Source: Nemertoderma westbladi (taxonomy: Eukaryota > Xenacoelomorpha > Nemertodermatida > Nemertodermatidae). Taken from it: a DNA stretch of 41,041 nucleotides. The notes under the pieces were generated by a model. That model made no database searches and was not told where the DNA came from. It saw nothing but the letters and a program-made list of their open reading frames with translations. Both the position numbers and the translations under genes were made by a program. Below, piece by piece: positions 1 through 9,091 of the stretch (positions within the stretch are counted from its first letter, which is position 1; each line of letters begins with the position of its first letter). Location of the stretch: NCBI GenBank assembly GCA_032718475.1, contig JAUCBJ010002542.1:1-41041 (forward strand). The letters run 5' to 3'.

Positions 1-1
1 A

Positions 2-3000
2 TACAAGGCTCGAACCAACGATAGGAGAGAACAGGTTGCCAAGACTCCTCCTCAGTCTCCTAACAGAATGCACGGAAGAAAGACCGAAGAAAGAACGAGA
101 GTGCATCAAGTTACCCAAGGTAAAGTGAGTAACATCAAACCAAACTGTGCGCTGTGCGACGGGCCCCACCGTTTGAGTGCGTGTGCTGAATTTCTAAAGA
201 AATCCCTTGTAGACAGACGTGCAGTCATGTGGGATAAGCGGTTATGCTATAATTGCCTCAGATCAGGACACCAACGGCGAACCTGTTACTCCGACGTAAA
301 GTGTGCAAAGTGTGGCGCGAAACATCACATCTTGTTACACAGTGAGTTCGAACGAGACAACCCGAGTCAGGTAAGTGAGCCCGAACTACATGTCCAATTC
401 AGTGATGTAAATGACACTGATCAAGAGTCTGAGATGGAAGGATTCTATACTGACGAATTCTCCGACGCCAACGAATCCTGTTACCTAATAAATACCGCAG
501 TGTATCGAGCACTTACTTACGAAAAGGACACCGACAATGAGTTTCCCCCAACTACTTTTGCCAGACAACCATCTTGGAAAGCTCCAACTTCCAACGTAGG
601 AATCAGAGAATTTCCTGTAGTGCAGGTAAGAGTTCACGGTCCTAACAAAAGTTACATAGTGAACGCCCTCCTTGACTCCGGCAGCACAGGAACATTCATC
701 GATCAAGAACTAGCCGAAGATATCTTTGCTGGACAACCCAAATTCCGGACTAAATTGAATATGTCAGGAATTATGCAGGTTTGGAAATCTACCCTAACGG
801 CAGATTACTATGTAGGTGTGTTGTCCACCCCCCAGGATAAATTAGGAGCACAAGGTATAAGGTCGGTAAAAATGGTGGCTATAAAGAACTTCGCTACTAC
901 CCAAGCAGATCTTTATAATTGGGACGAGGATGAGAGCATCCAACAGCTTAAGATACCTCGATTCCAGACAGATTATCCTGGAGTGCAAATACTCATCGGC
1001 CAAAACGCGCATGAGGCGCTCGAGACATTGGAGAAACGGCCTGCTCAACCGCAGCCACTGCAAACCTATGCGGTAAGAACTAGAGTAGGTTGGTACTTTA
1101 CTGGCCCTTCCCGCAGAACTCTCGAAGAGAGAATGCCACAAGAACGAATATACCAAGTAAACGATTGGGAAGTGGAGAGCAGTGAGGTGGACGAACTAAC
1201 TGAGGGAACACCATACTCCTCAGATAATGACGACATCTACCAACTCTTCGATGAAGAGAACACAATCGACCTACTTACAGAAAACAAAACGTGGAAAAAC
1301 CAGGTGAACCTATGTCAACTGATTCGCCCATCGGGACCCATTGATTACAATGACGAACTAAATGATGAGATAGAGCGCTACAACGCTAGAACTCGGGACG
1401 AACTCGCCGTACGATTCTTTACTCAAGAATTGGTAGAGCCCAATTCATACGATAAGGCCCTATCGATAGAAGAAGAAAGAGCCAAGCAAATCCAGGAAAC
1501 AACTACCCGTTTTTTAAAAGATCAAGGTAGATATGAAATCGGCCTACCATTTCGAAAACGAGAACCTAGATTTATAAATAACAGACCCTTGGCAGAGAAA
1601 AGAATCACTCAATTACATCGACGCCTTACGGCTAACGCTTCAGCTAAAGAAATGTACCAAACTCAGTTGAAGAAATTTATTACAAAGGGATACGCGGAGC
1701 GAGTACCGGAAGGAACACCAGTAACTGAGAGAACGTATTACTTAACACATCATTACGTTCCCAAACCCGGTAAACCCCATGAAGTACGAGTCGTATTCGA
1801 TGGCTCTGCTCTATATATGGGCCAATCCCTCAATTCCGAGTTGTTACCAGGACCCAACTTACTCCAATCCTTGTTGGGAATACTTTTAAGATTAAGACAA
1901 TATTCCATCGCGTTCGCCTCCGATATAGAAGGAATGTTCTTACAAGTCAAGGCGCTGGATAGAGATAGAGACAGCCTGAGATTTCTGTGGTGGCCTGAAG
2001 GAGATCTCAACCAGAAACCGGTAGAGTACTGGATGACCATCCAGGCTTTTGGGATCATATCAAGCCCTTCCAACGCCTGCTCCGTGGTGCGGACCACTGC
2101 GAATGACAACCGAGACGCCTTCTCAAAAGAGGTGATAGACAACATCAAGCGTAATATATACATGGACGACAATTTAAGGTCCCTTCCATCAGTAGAAGAA
2201 GCCATTGATGTCGCGAAAGGAACGGTAGAGTGTTTGAAAAGAGGTGGATTTCGACTGACGAAATTCACCAGCAACTCCCGTGAGTTTCTGGAAGCGATAC
2301 CGGTAGAAGACCGAGGAACGAAAGATCTAGACTTAATAAAGGACGATCTTCCAGAAACCAAGACGCTTGGCTTGAAGTGGGACACCGAAAGAGATATCCT
2401 GTTTTTTCAGCTAAAACAGCGAGATAATCCAGTTCGGACCAAACGGATTTGTTTAAGTATCCTGAGCACTTATTTCGACCCATTGGGATTTATTAGCCCA
2501 GTTATATTGATTGCTCGGAGTTTAGTACAACAAATGTGGCTTGAAAACCACTCATGGGACGATCCACTTAAGGGAGAACTGTTAAAGAAATGGATGAAAT
2601 GGGAAGATTCTCTACCTGCCATCGAGAGCTTTGTAATTTCCCGTGCATATTTTGGTCATGTTCTTCCTACGTATTCCTATCAACTCCATGTGTTTGGAGA
2701 CGCCAGCGACATGGGAATAGGTATAGTAGCATATCTGCGAGTCGAAACTCCGGATGGAATCAAAGTCGCCTTGGTTACCTCTAAGGCATTGATTAACAAC
2801 AAGTTAAAGGTTCCTCGAGCGGAGTTAAAAGCGGCTTTATACGCTACAGCCATCGGCCGGAACGTAACAGAACAAATCGACTATCCACTGGAGAAAACTG
2901 TTTATTGGACCGACGCTTTACTCGTGTTGGAGTATATAACCAATGAAGTCTGTCAGTTCAGCGTTTTTGTTACTAACAGGGTAGCTATTATTCTTAGTCG

Positions 3001-4774
3001 CACAAAGATAGATCAATGGAGACATTGCCCTGGTACGATTAATCCAGCCGATATCGCCTCCAGGGGAGCGACTCCACAGGAACTGATAGATACTCCAGAC
3101 TGGTTGGGTGGACCCGACTTCCTGAGTAAGGAAGAGGATGAATGGCCTCCTCACCTTACTACGGCGGAGATTAGACAAGCCAAGGGAGCGGAGAAAGTCA
3201 AACCTAAAACCCGGGCGAGTAAATCGAAGTTATTTAAACCGACGATCGATCTATCTGTATTGCATACTTCCGGAAACGATGCTTCGGATCCACAATCCCT
3301 CGCCACAAATAAGTCTGTTGTGGAAATTAGAGATAGAGATTGGAAATCTGGAACACCAGACGTCTCGCAAGGAATCTCACCCCTGCTGCAGAGAGCAATG
3401 CATCACTACAGTTCCTGGAATCGGCTCTGTAAAGCCGTCACATATTTAAGGCGATGTTTTCATCATCACTACTCCAGGACGAAGACCATTAGTGATACCG
3501 CTCCATTGACATCTGCGCAAGTTCATGTTATTAAAAATTTACCCAAATATAAGACATCCGACCGGTTTCTAAAGGAAAAAATCAGTTACCAGGAGCATGA
3601 AGAAACCAATAAGCAGATACTGAGACTCCTGCAATGCTATGAGGATTCCGATAAGTATTTCCTGTTGTTGAGAAATCCGCAGATGCGCTTAAGGGATCGC
3701 TTCTCTAGCACAATGATAGATGGGTTAATACGTGTTGGAGGAAGGCTCACCAATGCGCCATTATCCTTTGACACTAAATTCCCCATACTCATTAGAAATC
3801 TTGAAGTACAAATCAAGATGATTGTAGATGTTCACAGTAAACTTTATCATGCTGGTAGAGAACGAGTTCTTAGCGAAATTCGAACTCGCTATTATTTTGA
3901 TAAACCCCGTAGAGCTCTGAACCAAGTTCTTAGGAACTGCATACCCTGTAGGAAAGCATTCAGTAGGCCTTTAACACAGCGAGAGGCAGAATTACCTAGG
4001 GAACGAGTAAGCTTCTATGAACCACCTTTTACTAATACTGGTGTAGATTTATTTGGCCCTATTGAAGTATATCGTGCTAGGACTATAGTCAAGAGATGGT
4101 GTGTCATCTTCGTATGCATGACTTGTAGAGCCATCCATCTCGATATGGTGAACGATCTATCTACCAACAGCTTCGTCTTAAGTTTACGCCGACAGATCGC
4201 TCGCTTCGGGACGAGTAATACCATGAGATCGGATAAGGGAACGAACTTCATTGGTGCCAACAACGAAATCCAGGCTTACGTGAAGGACTGGAACCAAAGA
4301 CAGGTGGACGATCAGCTAAGGATAACAGCGTCTAGCTGGACCTTCAACGCCGCCGACGCCCCTTGGTGGGGAGGAAGTTGGGAGAGATTAATTAGAAGTG
4401 TCAAGACCGCATTTCACTTTATAGTGCCATGCCGCGCGTATCTCACCGACGAACTTTTGCGGACATTAATGGAGGAAATAGCTGCCTATCTCAACGAGAG
4501 ACCGCTTATGCCAGTCTCATCGAGTCTCGATTCCCTGGAAGCGCTAACACCCGCGCACTTCCTACTGAAGAAACCTGTAGCCATGCTCCCACGATCGGAG
4601 ATTACCGACGGAGACGAATACTGCCGTCGAACTTGGCAACTTATGCAGTTGCTATCCCGTCGTTTCGCTGACCATTTCGAGAAACATTATCTGCCCACGC
4701 TACAACTTCGAACTAAGTGGTACAGAAGCAGACAGGTCGTATCATCGAGACTCCCATCTCGGATGATGGTTTAG
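2..4774 (+). CDS. BEL/Pao Gag-Pol polyprotein, 5' partial, C-terminus disrupted
   Basis: One open frame runs from base 2 to 4774. The ATG at 68 is probably internal, since the frame is open upstream of it. Counting from that ATG there are CCHC knuckles at C27-C39 and C60-C73 and a third Cys/His cluster near 79-86. The aspartic protease has DSG at D203. The RT has its first catalytic Asp at D619 and YMDD at 698-701. RNase H acidic residues are D878, E919 and D949. The integrase has an HHCC domain (H1256, H1261, C1291, C1294) and D1327, D1389, E1439, followed by the family's WWGGSWERL-type motif. It would make retrotransposon particles, cDNA and the integration complex. All catalytic residues seen are present, so the copy is young. 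It ends abnormally: the last residues before the TAG are off-frame, and the expected C-terminal segment resumes in another frame. Confidence 0.93.
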   Translation, partial: YKARTNDRREQVAKTPPQSPNRMHGRKTEERTRVHQVTQGKVSNIKPNCALCDGPHRLSACAEFLKKSLVDRRAVMWDKRLCYNCLRSGHQRRTCYSDVKCAKCGAKHHILLHSEFERDNPSQVSEPELHVQFSDVNDTDQESEMEGFYTDEFSDANESCYLINTAVYRALTYEKDTDNEFPPTTFARQPSWKAPTSNVGIREFPVVQVRVHGPNKSYIVNALLDSGSTGTFIDQELAEDIFAGQPKFRTKLNMSGIMQVWKSTLTADYYVGVLSTPQDKLGAQGIRSVKMVAIKNFATTQADLYNWDEDESIQQLKIPRFQTDYPGVQILIGQNAHEALETLEKRPAQPQPLQTYAVRTRVGWYFTGPSRRTLEERMPQERIYQVNDWEVESSEVDELTEGTPYSSDNDDIYQLFDEENTIDLLTENKTWKNQVNLCQLIRPSGPIDYNDELNDEIERYNARTRDELAVRFFTQELVEPNSYDKALSIEEERAKQIQETTTRFLKDQGRYEIGLPFRKREPRFINNRPLAEKRITQLHRRLTANASAKEMYQTQLKKFITKGYAERVPEGTPVTERTYYLTHHYVPKPGKPHEVRVVFDGSALYMGQSLNSELLPGPNLLQSLLGILLRLRQYSIAFASDIEGMFLQVKALDRDRDSLRFLWWPEGDLNQKPVEYWMTIQAFGIISSPSNACSVVRTTANDNRDAFSKEVIDNIKRNIYMDDNLRSLPSVEEAIDVAKGTVECLKRGGFRLTKFTSNSREFLEAIPVEDRGTKDLDLIKDDLPETKTLGLKWDTERDILFFQLKQRDNPVRTKRICLSILSTYFDPLGFISPVILIARSLVQQMWLENHSWDDPLKGELLKKWMKWEDSLPAIESFVISRAYFGHVLPTYSYQLHVFGDASDMGIGIVAYLRVETPDGIKVALVTSKALINNKLKVPRAELKAALYATAIGRNVTEQIDYPLEKTVYWTDALLVLEYITNEVCQFSVFVTNRVAIILSRTKIDQWRHCPGTINPADIASRGATPQELIDTPDWLGGPDFLSKEEDEWPPHLTTAEIRQAKGAEKVKPKTRASKSKLFKPTIDLSVLHTSGNDASDPQSLATNKSVVEIRDRDWKSGTPDVSQGISPLLQRAMHHYSSWNRLCKAVTYLRRCFHHHYSRTKTISDTAPLTSAQVHVIKNLPKYKTSDRFLKEKISYQEHEETNKQILRLLQCYEDSDKYFLLLRNPQMRLRDRFSSTMIDGLIRVGGRLTNAPLSFDTKFPILIRNLEVQIKMIVDVHSKLYHAGRERVLSEIRTRYYFDKPRRALNQVLRNCIPCRKAFSRPLTQREAELPRERVSFYEPPFTNTGVDLFGPIEVYRARTIVKRWCVIFVCMTCRAIHLDMVNDLSTNSFVLSLRRQIARFGTSNTMRSDKGTNFIGANNEIQAYVKDWNQRQVDDQLRITASSWTFNAADAPWWGGSWERLIRSVKTAFHFIVPCRAYLTDELLRTLMEEIAAYLNERPLMPVSSSLDSLEALTPAHFLLKKPVAMLPRSEITDGDEYCRRTWQLMQLLSRRFADHFEKHYLPTLQLRTKWYRSRQVVSSRLPSRMMV

Positions 4775-4977
4775 TGCGCTCGGTAGAACTCGTCGTCATG
4801 CGGCGTAACTTCAAGAAGCCAGGCATAATCTTTGAGACGCAACAACTCAACCGCCCAGTTGGTCGTTTATGTTTACTGGAAAGAGACAGAGAACTCTCCG
4901 GAAACTATGGAAGGCAAGACACTCTTCCCACGACCACCTCCCTAATTCCTCAAACATCTAGGGACTCCCCAATGTGA
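4735..4977 (+). pseudogene. Frame-shifted C-terminal remnant of BEL/Pao integrase
   Basis: The frame starting near 4717 carries the end of the polyprotein: a segment with VRSVELVVMR followed by RPVGRLCLLE, which matches the usual BEL/Pao C-terminus (RSVEVR ... RPV..L..LE). The main frame runs past this point in the wrong register and stops at 4772-4774. Around 4735 the sequence also seems short of the roughly 20 residues that family members normally have between the WYRSR-like motif and this segment. The simplest reading is a small deletion that also shifted the frame. The product would be an integrase lacking its extreme C-terminal region. Stop codon at about 4975-4977. Confidence 0.7.
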
Positions 4978-4996
4978 TACGTCTGGAGTGGGTGCA

Positions 4997-5480
4997 TGAC
5001 TATATTATTCTATCTATTTTTATTATATTTTTATATGCGAACATTATTATGTACTTTATTATAATCGTTTTTATTCAATTTTATTTAGTAGAAGGTTATT
5101 TTAGATTATTTGGTAGATTAGTGCAATATATTAGTGTTTATTACGTAATTACATATATATAATATATATTTAGTGTGACGGCGAGAAATAATTTTTTCTC
5201 TTTCCTTACTGTCCGTATCATATTATAAATACGTGACTACAGTAAGATGAAATGTCCGTACTTATTAAAGTACAATAAAGCCACTACTATATTTAAGTAT
5301 TATTGGTAGGCAGAGTATTAGGAATGCAAAGTTCAGATCCTCGTGTCTCGGCTAAACCAAGCTCTGGGTAGACCTTGGAAACGACTTGCCTCTTCACACT
5401 GACATTGCTTCGTGCGATATTGCTCTTCTACCTTATATTAAATAATACATATAGTAGCGTGATGTCCCTCTAACAGTAGC
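4997..5480 (+). repeat. Probable 3' LTR of the BEL/Pao element (ends approximate)
   Basis: AT-rich DNA directly after the pol remnant. A purine-rich stretch (GGAGTGGGTGCA, 4985-4996) could be the polypurine tract, after which an LTR could begin with TGACTATA. Inside are a TATA-like box (5224-5230) and an AATAAA (5274-5279) about 50 bp apart, the usual LTR promoter/poly(A) arrangement. No second copy is present in the window to fix the ends. It could be shorter or extend into the 162-bp-spaced repeats that follow. Confidence 0.45.
5274..5279 (+). terminator. AATAAA polyadenylation signal in the LTR-like region
   Basis: AATAAA lies 50 bp after a TATAAAT and about 300 bp after the end of the pol remnant. 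It is a plausible retroelement R-region poly(A) signal. Chance occurrence in AT-rich DNA cannot be excluded. Confidence 0.4.
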
Positions 5481-5524
5481 GTAAAACGCAAATAAATCTG
5501 TTAAACCTTTGACCATCTGTAATT

Positions 5525-5790
5525 CTAGTCGATTAAGATATCGCGGCATCCACCGATATACTTGAAAGACAAATTCTAGAATCAGTGGTTAACGTCCCCA
5601 GACAAGTTCTGGAATAAATCGGTGCCCATCTTAAATATTAATTTAATATTTATTAAAATCTGTAAAATTCAGATCCTTTAAAATTTCTAGTCAATTAAGA
5701 TATCGCAGCACTTACCGATACTCTTAAAAGACAATTTTATAGAATTAAGGATCCTAAGTCCCCAGACATGCTCTGGAATAAAAATTGTGT
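5525..5790. repeat. Two imperfect direct repeats, ~105 bp each, 162 bp apart
   Basis: The copy at 5525-5627 and the copy at 5687-5790 share, in the same order, a start CTAGTC(G/A)ATTAAGATATCGC, an ACCGATA block, an AAAGACAA block, and an end CCCCAGACANG(T/C)TCTGGAATAAA. The 3' block of each copy can form a short hairpin (CCAGA/TCTGG around five bases). The spacing AT-rich DNA is not conserved. They could be tandem sub-repeats of an LTR or leader, or a small independent repeat. Function is unknown. Confidence 0.75.
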
Positions 5791-6603
5791 CAATTTTAAC
5801 ATCAAATAATAAAATTCACGGGAATAAATTTAAATTCATATCTTGGATGAATTTCATAAATTGTCATTTTGTGCAATTTATAACATTCCCAAAATTCCAT
5901 TAATTAATAGATCATGGGAGCGGAGATTCATCCTATTGAGTGTATTAGAGTGCGAGAATCTCCAACATATAGTCAATAGCCGATAAAAATTTAATAAAAT
6001 CATGCATAGAGAGGATATTGACAATTAAAGAATTACTATTAAATAGCATTCCAGATCTGTATGCATGAGAATTACCCCAATTCTACCGCTAGCTTTCCAT
6101 AATGTCACCATAGCAACACCCACGCTAGAATTAGAAGCAAGTTAAAAGAACAATAGAAAGCTTGTCCCATTGCCTAGCATAGAGAATGCATAGCATACTG
6201 TTAGTATCCAAGGATACACAGTAATAACGTGACATTCTGGAAGGCACTGACTAACGGACAAATGGCCTGTATGTGTACAATTGGTGACAGTTGTGTGGAA
6301 TTTGTGCGTTTATAGGTGAATGTTACTGCTAAAGTATGTTTACAGTAGCTAGTCGCAATTGTGAAAGTAACCCAACTCTCCTATAGAAAGAACCTAAAGT
6401 GGATCCAAGCCTTTGGGACGGACAGTGGAGTGACTTGTGCCGGTTATCGTTGTCGTGCTGTTGCTACATGTTGGCGTAAACACCGCGACGACGGTACATC
6501 GGCGCTGAGAATCCCACTGTCTGGGGGCAACGAGAGGTAGGCAGCGATGCCCGCTAGCCTAAACATAAACTCATTTTGATATTAATAAACTCAGATAGCA
6601 GAT
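5791..6603. other. Non-coding leader/intergenic stretch upstream of the unidentified coding block
   Basis: There is no convincing ORF. The left part is AT-rich. From about 6380 it becomes GC- and CpG-richer up to the ATG at 6604, and contains GACAGTGG (6423-6430) with an inverted partner CCACTGTC (6512-6519). The end of this stretch, TGGGGGCAACGAG near 6520, could be read as a tRNA primer-binding-like sequence, but no flanking LTR can be shown. An in-frame TAA at 6586-6588 precedes the ATG at 6604. Confidence 0.4.
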
Positions 6604-6921
6604 ATGACGGAGTTGATAGAAGATGATCTTGGTATTAGGGAGCGATATACTCTACCTTTACAAGCATTTGTGGATAGCTTAATACGCGGTGAAGCCGATC
6701 CAACCATTACGGAGGACGATGGTCGTTATATCGAACCGCCGATGTCCCAAGAGCAACTTGCGCGTGAATTGGACTATCAAAAATTCACCGCTCGCTATAT
6801 GAATCGTAATGGTACGTATATGGACTTCTTAACTACCGGCCATCCTATCGATTTACATGATACGGACGATGTAGACACAGAAAGGGAAATGGTTCTATTT
6901 AAATATAAACCAAAACGATAA
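6604..6921 (+). CDS. Unidentified protein, N-terminal piece of the Gag-like coding block
   Basis: This 105-codon frame begins at an ATG with a purine at -3 and an in-frame stop 18 bases upstream (6586-6588), so the start is well supported. The product is acidic and hydrophilic, with no signal peptide or membrane segment. The frame closes at the TAA at 6919-6921, but the +1 frame is already open from 6875 and continues without a stop for over 2 kb. This is therefore most likely the N-terminus of the longer protein that follows, separated by a single-base shift somewhere in the 47-base overlap. The shift could be a mutation, an assembly indel or programmed +1 frameshifting. No homologue is recognised. 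Confidence 0.6.
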   Translation: MTELIEDDLGIRERYTLPLQAFVDSLIRGEADPTITEDDGRYIEPPMSQEQLARELDYQKFTARYMNRNGTYMDFLTTGHPIDLHDTDDVDTEREMVLFKYKPKR

Positions 6922-9091
6922 ACCGAGAATAGAACACGAAAATTCTATTCGTAACAGACTGGAAAGAGAAAACGTTGAAGAACCGGATAAACGCATCGAC
7001 TTCAACGACTACCTGGAATTTTTTAGAGAAACTTATCTCAACATCGCCAGTCAGCAGAACCTAGAGACTCGATATCCTCAAGGTATACATCATGACCCTA
7101 TGGTAGAACTTTTAGGTCCACTACCTGTTATCCCGGATAGTTTTGAACAAATGGAAGAATATTGCAAAACTGGAGAACGATCACCCGCGTTTCCTCTACA
7201 GGACGTACGTCTTTGGTATTATTGTGACGAATGCCCTAGACCCAACCAACAAACTGAAAGACATAAACATCCGCGGAGACGTTGCACTAAACACAGCTTT
7301 ACACGTTATACTTACGGGAGTTTCGAGCGAAACCTGTTCGACGTATCACCTACGATCGCTCGTCTTAAACGATCACTGAATAAACCCATGATCAGAGTTC
7401 CGGAATACTCGGTCAGGCCTCCTCATTCCCTAGTGAGACCTCAAACTCTTGATCCTAACAGTATCACTGATCCTCCCGAACTATATTCCCTGTTCAAAGA
7501 CTTAGTGTTACCCGAACAATTAATCGGTGGTGCTCCGGTAGTGGGTTCGTTAGACATTCGCCCCTCCTACTTAGCCAGATTGGGACGCGGGCAGCTAATA
7601 TCGCCATTTGATCCTTACAATCGTCCAGGATTAAACCCGATGCAACCCGCCACGGAAGTCGAGGAGAGCGTTATAAGAAATGCTTTAGACGCTATTCGAC
7701 AGAAGATCGGAAAGGGAACACAAGATTGTTTAGAGAAACGTAAATTACGACAACAAGTCCAATCGGTGAAGGAGTTAGCCTTGCCACAGTTCGATAGAGA
7801 AATCCAAAACCTTGAGGAGGACATTGAGCTTGGACGCACGTATTCTCTACAAGAGTTTCTAGATGAACACTTACAGAGACAAGCGGAAGAAAATCTACTC
7901 GAGGAGAAACACACGAAAATGGACGAGAGAGAAGAAGCCGCTTTAGCCCAACCCGAAGCTCAAATCCTTAAGACAGATCTCTACTCTAAAACCGTCCGTC
8001 ATCCCTCGATGATTCCACATTTCGGAGACAAACTCTTCGCGACGATACAACCTCAACTGGTTGATATCAGTACAGGATCGCAAAATCTTATCGCTGACAC
8101 CCCTATGTTACAGCGTCCGCCAATCGAGGCCGCTCGTGTTGACGGTATACTCGTTGAACCTCCGGACAATCGAGCGGATCTTGTCCGTCGTATGGTACAC
8201 GATGTCAACATACGCGCTAGACCTTTACAGAACTCGTTTTATGGGATTAAAGACCACCCTTATTACGTTAATCTGACTCAATATTATATGGTAAAACCAG
8301 AAGACCCGACGCATAATTTAAAGTTTCTACCACTAATAAATCCTCTAGACATTGTCGAACTCGAACAATTGCAGAAACATCTGGATCAGTTAGTAAAGGT
8401 AAACTCATTTAGAAAACCATATAACATTTCTCGAATCGAGAAGGATATAGAACCTCCTTATAATCTCGATGGATTTATTAAAACTCGATTAGTCCATTGG
8501 AATCTAGATGTATTATTTGAAGAAGAGAAAATACAAAGATATGGAAATGTGGAGACGTATACCACTCGGCACATGAAGTATAGTGATCTCCCTGACGCTA
8601 ACCAATGCGCCACCTTGTGGCATCCAGTAGGGATGACCCTAGAGAACGCCACCAAGGAGTGGAATGAAACTCTTAATGTTATTGAGATGTATGGAGTTGT
8701 CACCTACGATAATGAAGGTAGCGTTCCGGTCAGAGAACTAGGAACTACGCGAATGATCCACATACGCGGATTAGCTGGTTCTACACACGTGTTTACTCGA
8801 GCGTGTTCCGACGTGATTGATTATTCCTTTGAAACTCTCACCGAAACACAAAAGAATCTCCGACATGGACAATTCGACCTCGCGCAGCGTTACGTCATTG
8901 ACACCGAACGCAAACTGGCCATGGGTATCGATGGATCGATGTTACCCCAGCCCGTACTCGAGATGTTGTTCAACGAAAGAATCCTTAAAATCGGCTCAGC
9001 TGTTTATGGAGATCTCCAAAACGACTTTCGGAATATGGAGAACATTCCATACCCTTTCGTTGATACTCAGCTGATTGCTCCCTGGGCATAA
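6875..9091 (+). CDS. Unidentified protein, central piece of the Gag-like coding block
   Basis: This frame is open from 6875 to the TAA at 9089-9091. The first ATG is at 7100, but coding character extends upstream of it towards the preceding ORF. From that ATG, a Cys/His cluster (C42, C45, H55, H57, C62, H65) could bind zinc. It is followed by a Pro-rich part and a strongly charged, probably helical stretch around residues 190-280. The C-terminal half looks globular. There are no signal peptide, membrane segment, protease DSG, RT YxDD or DDE motifs. CpG-containing codons are common, as in the BEL gag-pol upstream and unlike the AT-rich flanks. It probably belongs to one protein with its neighbours. 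The family is not recognised; a structural (Gag-type) role is only an inference from the downstream knuckles. Confidence 0.6.
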   Translation, partial: TQKGKWFYLNINQNDKPRIEHENSIRNRLERENVEEPDKRIDFNDYLEFFRETYLNIASQQNLETRYPQGIHHDPMVELLGPLPVIPDSFEQMEEYCKTGERSPAFPLQDVRLWYYCDECPRPNQQTERHKHPRRRCTKHSFTRYTYGSFERNLFDVSPTIARLKRSLNKPMIRVPEYSVRPPHSLVRPQTLDPNSITDPPELYSLFKDLVLPEQLIGGAPVVGSLDIRPSYLARLGRGQLISPFDPYNRPGLNPMQPATEVEESVIRNALDAIRQKIGKGTQDCLEKRKLRQQVQSVKELALPQFDREIQNLEEDIELGRTYSLQEFLDEHLQRQAEENLLEEKHTKMDEREEAALAQPEAQILKTDLYSKTVRHPSMIPHFGDKLFATIQPQLVDISTGSQNLIADTPMLQRPPIEAARVDGILVEPPDNRADLVRRMVHDVNIRARPLQNSFYGIKDHPYYVNLTQYYMVKPEDPTHNLKFLPLINPLDIVELEQLQKHLDQLVKVNSFRKPYNISRIEKDIEPPYNLDGFIKTRLVHWNLDVLFEEEKIQRYGNVETYTTRHMKYSDLPDANQCATLWHPVGMTLENATKEWNETLNVIEMYGVVTYDNEGSVPVRELGTTRMIHIRGLAGSTHVFTRACSDVIDYSFETLTETQKNLRHGQFDLAQRYVIDTERKLAMGIDGSMLPQPVLEMLFNERILKIGSAVYGDLQNDFRNMENIPYPFVDTQLIAPWA

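Larger units (their letters stand above)
1..5480 (+). mobile_element. BEL/Pao LTR retrotransposon, 5' end outside the window
   Basis: The element enters the window inside gag and runs through protease, reverse transcriptase, RNase H and integrase in the BEL/Pao order. Downstream of pol is a region with LTR features: a purine-rich stretch ending near 4996, a possible LTR start TGACTATATT at 4997, a TATAAAT at 5224-5230 and an AATAAA at 5274-5279. No 5' LTR is in the window, so the 3' LTR cannot be delimited by comparison, and the right boundary given here (about 5480) is a guess. The family assignment is firm from the domain order and motifs. Whether the unidentified ORFs from 6604 onward belong to the same element is open. 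Confidence 0.85.

Noticed and set aside
1753-2385. Minus-strand ORF of 210 codons inside the first BEL element
   Set aside because: Antisense to the RT domain, whose motifs are on the plus strand; no recognisable protein features.
6519-6535. tRNA primer-binding site of a separate LTR element
   Set aside because: TGGGGGCAACGAG resembles one, but no long sequence shared between the region before 6520 and the region after 10811 was found that could be a pair of LTRs.
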